From Lachnospiraceae bacterium (GTDB lineage Bacteria > Bacillota_A > Clostridia > Lachnospirales > Lachnospiraceae), in assembly GCA_016291475.1 (NCBI GenBank), contig JAEEXJ010000055.1:1-22336 (forward strand): 22,336 nucleotides of DNA, in the 5' to 3' direction. A model generated the notes under the pieces. The model was not told where the DNA came from, searched no databases, and saw only the letters and a list, made by a program, of their open reading frames with translations. The position numbers were made by a program, and so were the translations under genes. Positions 17,538 through 22,336 of this stretch are shown here, in pieces; position 1 is the stretch's first letter; every line of letters begins with the position of its first letter.

Positions 17538-17566
17538 ATTGTATACAATCCTCTGCCCGATGTCAA
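17538..17566 (-). promoter_or_regulatory. Near-consensus promoter with overlapping GntR/FCD-type operator for gntR-icd
   Basis: Minus strand: -35 TTGACA (17561-17566, perfect), a 17-base spacer and a -10 TACAAT (17538-17543). Transcription would start near 17531, giving a leader of about 54 bases to ATG 17477. The perfect palindrome ATTGTATACAAT (17538-17549) covers the whole -10. TTGTATACAA-type sites are the usual form bound by FCD regulators, so autorepression is the simplest reading. Confidence 0.85.
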
Positions 17567-17575
17567 TCAATATAT

Positions 17576-17611
17576 AAAAAAACGGGATGGTTTCTTTACG
17601 AAACCATCCCG
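17576..17611 (-). terminator. Rho-independent terminator of the chemoreceptor gene
   Basis: A 12-bp perfect stem (17583-17594 with 17600-17611), a 5-base loop and seven T residues on the minus strand. It starts 10 bases after the stop and separates this gene from the gntR-icd promoter. Confidence 0.95.
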
Positions 17612-17621
17612 AAAGAATTGT

Positions 17622-19103
17622 TTATCTGCCTGCTTTAAGAAGCTCCGCATCCTCATTAAGACTTTTTACAAGGTCTCCCAGTGCATTTACAACTTCCTGA
17701 TTCTGAAGGCTGACGTCATAAGTCTCCGTAGCATGTGCGGTAACCTCCTCGGTAACCGCAGATGTGGTCTGAATACTGTTAACAATATCTTCGTTAGCCT
17801 GTGAAAGCCTGCCCACAAGATCGTCAAGATCTGCAGTATGCTGCTTGATGATATCAACGGTTCCGGATATCTTCTTAAAGCTGTCTGCCGTTTCGGATGC
17901 ACACTTGCTTTCTTCATCGTCTATCTGAAGCAGACGCTCTATGGTAGTTACCATGGTTCCGACCTGATTTACTACATCACCTATAAGTGTATTGATATTC
18001 TCGGTCGCCTGAGAAGTCTGTCCGGCAAGATTGGAAATCTCGGTAGCAACAACCGCAAATCCCCTTCCAGCCTCTCCCGCTCTGGCTGCTTCAATTGAGG
18101 CATTAAGTGCAAGAAGCTTGGTCTGGGAGGCTACGTCAGTAATAATGACGGTAATTGAATTCATTTCATCGGCGGTCTTCTTGAATTTCTCAAGTGCTCC
18201 CGCAACATCTTTACCTGCCGAATCAACTTCACCGGTAAGTTCAGTCATTCTGCGGATATTATCCTGTCCGACGGAAACGGCATCGGATGCAACTTCAACA
18301 TTCTCGGTAATTACATCTGCGGAAGATCTTACGGTTTCGATATGATCGGAGATCTTGGTTGTCTGAACTAGCTGAACCTGTGCTGCCTCCGCTGACTCAT
18401 TGGTTCCCTGTCTTACCTCTTCCATAGATTCGATGGTCCTGTCTATGGAAGATTTGAGCATTCCCATCTCATCCGAAAGCTGTCCTGCGGTATCGGTTAC
18501 CCTGTCGGATACAGTAAGGATATTATCAAGCAGAGCCTGAGTCTTTGCATTGGCACCTTCAAGATTCTCGGTACGCATAACCTGAAGTTTATGATTGGTC
18601 CTGCTTACAAGGATCAGATATATTACCGCAACAAGGATTACAAATCCCTGTATTTCGGCAACGGCGGAATCGGTTATCAATCCGTTTTTTAACTCAAAAT
18701 AAATGGAAATAAAATTGACTATAACACAACCGACTCCGATCTTTGCAATGAATGCCGTATCATCATAGAGGGTTATGATAACAAGCATCGGGATTACATA
18801 TACGAATACAAGATTGTTATGTGCAGTAAACAGTACAAAGCAATACATGATCGCATATCCGATGCCTATAAGATGTTTGATTATCTGAGTGGCATTATCG
18901 GCTTTATATATAAACCAGCCGATTATGGAAGGTGTAAGAGCCAGGACGACAACCAGTGCTACATAACCGAGAGTTCTTGTGTGCTTTATTATCTCTGCGA
19001 TGTATGCGAGTGAAATAATGGAGCAAAGAACTGTTGATGCCTGCAGCATTCTCAAATTAGCTACGGCCATCTCCTGATACTGAATACTGTTTCTGTCTTC
19101 CAT
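17622..19103 (-). CDS. Methyl-accepting chemotaxis protein with six-span membrane sensor domain
   Basis: This is a chemoreceptor that would control CheA/CheW. It has 493 residues. The N-terminal third has about six hydrophobic spans (near 19-38, 44-66, 74-93, 98-113, 117-136, 150-167) instead of the usual two spans around an extracellular sensor. I see no HAMP domain; the helical signalling region follows directly. The conserved hairpin tip [20 protein letters not shown] lies at about 330-350. A GGAGGGAGAGG site precedes ATG 19103. It lies 29 bp after fcl. A weak sigma-28-like -10 overlaps the fcl stop codon. The compact sensor suggests that it reads a membrane-soluble or membrane-state signal; this is an inference. 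Confidence 0.96.
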   Translation of the reverse strand: MEDRNSIQYQEMAVANLRMLQASTVLCSIISLAYIAEIIKHTRTLGYVALVVVLALTPSIIGWFIYKADNATQIIKHLIGIGYAIMYCFVLFTAHNNLVFVYVIPMLVIITLYDDTAFIAKIGVGCVIVNFISIYFELKNGLITDSAVAEIQGFVILVAVIYLILVSRTNHKLQVMRTENLEGANAKTQALLDNILTVSDRVTDTAGQLSDEMGMLKSSIDRTIESMEEVRQGTNESAEAAQVQLVQTTKISDHIETVRSSADVITENVEVASDAVSVGQDNIRRMTELTGEVDSAGKDVAGALEKFKKTADEMNSITVIITDVASQTKLLALNASIEAARAGEAGRGFAVVATEISNLAGQTSQATENINTLIGDVVNQVGTMVTTIERLLQIDDEESKCASETADSFKKISGTVDIIKQHTADLDDLVGRLSQANEDIVNSIQTTSAVTEEVTAHATETYDVSLQNQEVVNALGDLVKSLNEDAELLKAGR

Positions 19104-19132
19104 AATGCCTCTCCCTCCATGTGTCGAATGTT

Positions 19133-20074
19133 TTATCGTTCAGCCCTTACGGGATTATTCAAAAAGTCATCATAAGCAAGCTTTAGTCCGTCTTCCAGTT
19201 CGGTGTGATATGTCCAGCCTAAATTTGTAGCTTTGGATACATCAAGAAGTTTTCTGGGAGTACCGTTGGGTTTGGATGTATCCCATACGATATTCCCCTG
19301 ATATCCGACCGTTTTTGCAACAAGTTCGGATAATTCTTTTATGGTGATCTCTTTGCCGCTTCCGGCATTTACGGTTTCATTGCCGCTGTAATTATTCATG
19401 AGGAAGACGCAAAGTTCTGCAAGGTCATCCACATACAGGAATTCTCTCAAGGGAGAACCGTCTCCCCAGCAAACAACTTCAGGTGCTCCGCTTTCTTTGG
19501 CCTCATGAAATTTTCTGATAAGAGCAGGGACAACATGAGAATGTGTAGGATGATAATTATCACCCGGCCCATAGAGATTGGTGGGCATTACAGATATATA
19601 ATCGGTTCCGTACTGTCTGTTTAAGAACTCACAATATTTCAGACCGGAAATCTTGGCAAGTGCATATGCCTCATTGGTCTTCTCAAGTTCGGAAGTAAGA
19701 AGGCAGTCTTCCTTCATGGGCTGCGGAGCAAGCCTGGGATAGATACATGAAGATCCTAAGAATTCAAGCTTCTTTACTCCGTTCTTAAAAGCCGAGTGAA
19801 TAACATTCATCTCAAGCATCATATTATCGTACATAAAATCGGCTAGAGCCTCAGAATTGGCTATAATGCCTCCTACTTTGGCAGCCGCAAGAAATACATA
19901 TTCCGGTTTCTCGCTTTCAAAAAAATCCTCAACGGCTCTCTGATCGCACAGATCAAGATCCGCATGTGGCATCAGAATAAAGTTCTCATACCCCTGTTTC
20001 TTAAGCTCACGTAAGATGGCGCTTCCCACCATGCCCTTATGACCGGCAACATATATTCTACTGTTTTTTTCCAT
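19133..20074 (-). CDS. fcl: GDP-L-fucose synthase (NAD-dependent epimerase/dehydratase family)
   Basis: It epimerises and reduces GDP-4-keto-6-deoxymannose to GDP-L-fucose with NADPH, for surface glycans. It has 313 residues, the usual size. The nucleotide-binding loop is GHKGMVG at 11-17; the catalytic set is S109/C110 in GSSCIYP, Y137-x3-K141 in YALAK, and a His in [12 protein letters not shown] near 180. The frame extends upstream to 20224, but residues before [11 protein letters not shown] are not family-like and would overlap the divergent gene, so I chose ATG 20074, with AGGA just upstream. No GDP-mannose dehydratase (gmd) lies in this window, so its substrate must come from elsewhere. 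Confidence 0.95.
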   Translation of the reverse strand: MEKNSRIYVAGHKGMVGSAILRELKKQGYENFILMPHADLDLCDQRAVEDFFESEKPEYVFLAAAKVGGIIANSEALADFMYDNMMLEMNVIHSAFKNGVKKLEFLGSSCIYPRLAPQPMKEDCLLTSELEKTNEAYALAKISGLKYCEFLNRQYGTDYISVMPTNLYGPGDNYHPTHSHVVPALIRKFHEAKESGAPEVVCWGDGSPLREFLYVDDLAELCVFLMNNYSGNETVNAGSGKEITIKELSELVAKTVGYQGNIVWDTSKPNGTPRKLLDVSKATNLGWTYHTELEDGLKLAYDDFLNNPVRAER

Positions 20075-20134
20075 ATTCCTGTACCAACTGCCGGGCGCCA
20101 ATAGAAACTTGCCCGTCCGGATAATAAAAGTTAA

Positions 20135-20152
20135 AATACTTATTGAAGTATT
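20135..20152. repeat. Perfect 7-bp inverted repeat between fcl and the divergent acidic-protein gene
   Basis: AATACTT (20135-20141), loop ATTG and AAGTATT (20146-20152). It lies between the proposed fcl transcript start and its coding region, and upstream of the plus-strand gene, so it could be an operator for either side. Confidence 0.45.
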
Positions 20153-20159
20153 CCAATAA

Positions 20160-20168
20160 ATTATAACA
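20160..20168 (-). promoter_or_regulatory. Possible extended -10 promoter of fcl
   Basis: Minus strand TG-T-TATAAT is a consensus extended -10, with only a weak -35. Transcription would start near 20153, giving a leader of about 80 bases to ATG 20074. A plus-strand TATAAC (20162-20167) overlaps it and could serve the divergent gene, in which case the two promoters would exclude each other. Confidence 0.45.
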
Positions 20169-20193
20169 CAAAGATATACAGGAAAGGAATTAA

Positions 20194-20934
20194 ATGATAG
20201 AACCTGTATCGAGGGTAGATTCATATAAAGGAGTCAGCAGCGTAGGCACGAAGACAGGCAGTCAGACCGGGTCTGCGCCCTTTAGCATGGATCAGGCTCT
20301 GGCAGAAGAATCTGCCAAAGGCGAAGGCGTTTATTACGAACACTCTTCCCCTCAAAAACCCGATAAAGAATCCAAAAAGGAAACGATCGAAAATAAAGAA
20401 GATTCCCAGATAATCGAAAAACCGGGTCCCGAAGCTCCTTTGGGTGCAATAGATACCGCAAAGCTCCTCAAGGGTATAGGTAAATTCCTGTCGGGAATAT
20501 GGGAAAATATAGTACGGATATTCGGTAATATCTGGGAAAGCAAACCATTAAATGATGGAATCGAAAAGACATCGGAAGATTCTCCCGAAGATTACGATCC
20601 GCTCCACTCCGATGATTCCATGCAATTTTACAGAGCCGAAACAGGAATGGAGATCAAAGACTCCATACCCGGTGATGAATTTGATGCCTATACGGAAGAA
20701 TTGGAAAATGAAGAAGAACACATAAAGCCTTTTGAAGACAAAGCCATCAAGGATGCCCTTATGACGGGTGACGAAGAAAGATTCGAAAGACTTATAACCA
20801 GAGACGGAAGCAGGCATGCTGCCATATCCTCTACTCTGCTTACCCAGTATGATTCCAAAGGACGGATCATTCAGATTGATCCTTCGGATGAAAACCTTAT
20901 ACTTCACGGAACCAAAAGAACCACCAGAAGTTAA
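20194..20934 (+). CDS. Acidic protein of unknown function with internal amphipathic segment
   Basis: I do not recognise a family. It has 246 residues and is rich in Glu, Asp, Ser and Lys. A flexible N-terminal part (to about 85) is followed by one strongly amphipathic or hydrophobic segment (about 88-116, with [20 protein letters not shown]), then a very acidic linker. A more ordered C-terminal part follows (about 183-235, with [19 protein letters not shown] and [11 protein letters not shown]). There is no signal peptide. ATG 20194 has AGGAAAGGAA four bases upstream. It is transcribed alone on the plus strand, divergent from fcl, and ends at a terminator. Peripheral membrane binding through the central segment is possible. 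Confidence 0.88.
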   Translation: MIEPVSRVDSYKGVSSVGTKTGSQTGSAPFSMDQALAEESAKGEGVYYEHSSPQKPDKESKKETIENKEDSQIIEKPGPEAPLGAIDTAKLLKGIGKFLSGIWENIVRIFGNIWESKPLNDGIEKTSEDSPEDYDPLHSDDSMQFYRAETGMEIKDSIPGDEFDAYTEELENEEEHIKPFEDKAIKDALMTGDEERFERLITRDGSRHAAISSTLLTQYDSKGRIIQIDPSDENLILHGTKRTTRS

Positions 20935-20949
20935 ACTTTTCAATATGAC

Positions 20950-20983
20950 AAAAAAATCCCGCAGGTTATTCCTGCGGGATTTT
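20950..20983. terminator. Convergent bidirectional terminator shared by the acidic-protein gene and tsf
   Basis: A 13-bp perfect stem (20953-20965 with 20971-20983) and a 5-base loop. TTTT follows on the plus strand and a seven-T run on the minus strand. It starts 16 bases after the plus-strand stop and lies 22 bases past the tsf stop. Confidence 0.95.
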
Positions 20984-21004
20984 GATTTGCTAAATATTTT
21001 TAGA

Positions 21005-22102
21005 TCAGCCGTTCATCTGCTTTGCAACTTCTGCAGCGAAATCTTCGTTCTTCTTCTCCATGCCTTCGCCGGTCTCGAAACGAACGATCTTGGCAATCTT
21101 AAGATCAGACATTACGCTCTTAAGATAAGCGCCTACATTCTGCTTGCCGTCTTCAGCCTTTACATATACCTGCTCAAGAAGAGTTGATTCTTTGATCTGC
21201 TTGGAGATACGTCCCTGTACAAGTCCGCTGAAGATCTTATCAGCAGAGATGTTAGCCTTATCATCCATAGCAAGCTGTGCAAGGGTAGCCTTTGCAGCAT
21301 CTGAAAGGAAGTTGAAGAGGAACTTGTTGTTCTTCTCTGCCTCATATGCCTTAAGATCGTCCTCGCTCCAAAGTTTCTCATTAACAGCCTTATCAAGAAG
21401 TTTCTGAAGGATGGGCTTGGGAAGGGTTGCGGGATCGTTAAGTGCGGAATCAAGAGTGATCTCTTCGATCTTCTTCATCTCATCAGCTGAGATATCCTCT
21501 CTGCTTACATACTGAGGATTCATGGAAGCAACCTGAAGAGCTACGTTCTTAAGTGCCTCTTTAACATCGTCGTTAACGGTAGCGGTCTCACCTACTACGA
21601 TAACACCGATTCTTCCGCCGCCGTGTACATAAGTAGCAACGCATCCGTTATCGGTAGAAACCTTCTCGAAACGTCTGATGTTGAGCTTCTCACCGATAGT
21701 AGCGATCATCTCAACCTGAACGTCATTAACAGTCTTGGATGAATCAGCCTTCCAGCTCTCAGCCATGAAAGACTCGATATCCTTAGCATCAGACTGAAGA
21801 GCCTGATTTGCAACTTCCTTAACGAAATTCTGGAACTTCTCGTTCTTAGCAACAAAGTCGGTCTCGGAGTTAACCTCAACTACAGCAGCCTTGTTGTCGC
21901 CTTCGGTAGCGATGCAGCAGATTCCTTCTGCAGCAATGCGGCTTGCCTTCTTAACAGCCTTAGCCTGTCCGTTTTTCTTGAGGAACTCAAGAGCAGCGTC
22001 CATATCGCCGTTTGTCTCGTTGAGAGCTTTCTTACAATCCATCATTCCGGCGCCGCTCTTCTCACGCAGCTCCTTTACCATGGAAGCACTGATTTCTGCC
22101 AT
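21005..22102 (-). CDS. tsf: Translation elongation factor Ts, extended form
   Basis: EF-Ts releases GDP from EF-Tu. The N-terminal UBA-like domain (1-45, ELREKSGAGMMDCKKAL) is followed by the core motif TDFVAKN at 81-87, whose D82 and F83 correspond to the residues that disturb the EF-Tu magnesium site. The C-terminus is typical (RFETGEGMEKKNEDFAAEV). At 365 residues it is about 55-80 longer than most bacterial EF-Ts. The extra part seems to lie at about 218-288, a charged helical stretch before VQGRISKQIKESTLLEQ. AAGGAG stands seven bases before the ATG. It lies 39 bp after rpsB, the usual pair. Confidence 0.96.
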   Translation of the reverse strand: MAEISASMVKELREKSGAGMMDCKKALNETNGDMDAALEFLKKNGQAKAVKKASRIAAEGICCIATEGDNKAAVVEVNSETDFVAKNEKFQNFVKEVANQALQSDAKDIESFMAESWKADSSKTVNDVQVEMIATIGEKLNIRRFEKVSTDNGCVATYVHGGGRIGVIVVGETATVNDDVKEALKNVALQVASMNPQYVSREDISADEMKKIEEITLDSALNDPATLPKPILQKLLDKAVNEKLWSEDDLKAYEAEKNNKFLFNFLSDAAKATLAQLAMDDKANISADKIFSGLVQGRISKQIKESTLLEQVYVKAEDGKQNVGAYLKSVMSDLKIAKIVRFETGEGMEKKNEDFAAEVAKQMNG

Positions 22103-22141
22103 AATATTTCTCCTTAAAAATCTAAGTTAAACGTTACGTGA

Positions 22142-22336
22142 TTAAGCCTCTTCAGCTGCCTCTTCGCCTGCTACGTTAGAGGTTCCCTGGCTAGCCTCGA
22201 TAACAGCATCAGCCATCTTGCTTACGATAAGCTTTACGGCACGGATAGCGTCATCGTTTCCGGGAATGATGTAATCAAGCTCATCGGGATCACAGTTGGT
22301 ATCACCGATTTCGATAAGGGTAATTCCGAGTGCTCT
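22142..22336 (-). CDS. rpsB: 30S ribosomal protein S2, C-terminal 64 residues (partial, runs off right edge)
   Basis: The frame is open from the window edge to TAA at 22142-22144. It contains [20 protein letters not shown], the highly conserved S2 motif, followed by [17 protein letters not shown] and an acidic tail ending EEAAEEA. The N-terminal part and the operon promoter lie outside the window. S2 is an assembly-late protein of the small subunit; synteny with tsf confirms the call. Confidence 0.97.
   Translation of the reverse strand, partial: RALGITLIEIGDTNCDPDELDYIIPGNDDAIRAVKLIVSKMADAVIEASQGTSNVAGEEAAEEA

Noticed and set aside
20091..20115. GC-rich inverted arms CGGGC/GCCCG in the fcl leader
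   Set aside because: Only five pairs with a 14-base loop; could easily arise by chance.
20075..20224. 50-residue N-terminal extension of fcl
   Set aside because: Not family-like, overlaps the divergent gene and its promoter, and an internal ATG gives the normal length.

Overview
The window looks like a chromosomal core segment of a low-to-medium GC anaerobic Firmicute, most likely Lachnospiraceae (Butyrivibrio/Roseburia-like). This is an inference from three things: GGAGG-type ribosome binding sites, the gene set (Rex, formate-THF ligase, FtsK/SpoIIIE, type II NADP isocitrate dehydrogenase, FCD-type GntR, rpsB-tsf), and several zinc-ribbon or acidic proteins of a kind common in that family. 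I see no tRNA, rRNA, CRISPR array, insertion sequence or prophage. Almost everything is on the minus strand; only an ABC-F ATPase, an acidic orphan protein and their signals are on the plus strand.

Region 1 (1-13137, minus strand, reading right to left) is a nearly unbroken series: rex, a coiled-coil protein of unknown function, alr, then an internal promoter, yebC, a GT2 glycosyltransferase, a large multispanning membrane protein, ftsK/spoIIIE, fhs, folD and a membrane-anchored zinc-ribbon protein that runs off the left edge. Gaps are 14-29 bp, except the 90 bp before yebC, and the glycosyltransferase and membrane protein overlap by 20 bp. The series combines redox sensing, D-alanine supply, surface glycosylation, chromosome translocation and one-carbon metabolism. 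fhs and folD together interconvert formate, 10-formyl-THF and methylene-THF.

Region 2 (13138-15563) starts with a divergent rex/ABC-F promoter region that holds inverted repeats. The ABC-F gene ends at a strong bidirectional terminator. The following 300 bp look empty of ordinary genes, but they contain a convincing 23-residue single-span membrane miniprotein with its own ribosome binding site, enclosed by terminators on both sides.

Region 3 (15564-17621) is a gntR-icd operon behind a near-consensus promoter. A perfect 12-bp palindrome covers its -10 element, which predicts autoregulation and control of isocitrate dehydrogenase by the GntR protein.

Region 4 (17622-20934) holds a six-span chemoreceptor without an obvious HAMP domain, GDP-fucose synthase upstream of it, and a divergent acidic protein of unknown function with an internal amphipathic segment.

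Region 5 (20935-22336) has a shared convergent terminator, an unusually long tsf and the 3' end of rpsB. Several starts were moved to internal ATG codons (fhs, gntR, the ABC-F gene, fcl) on ribosome binding site and family-length grounds. The partial genes at both window edges were read directly from the nucleotides.
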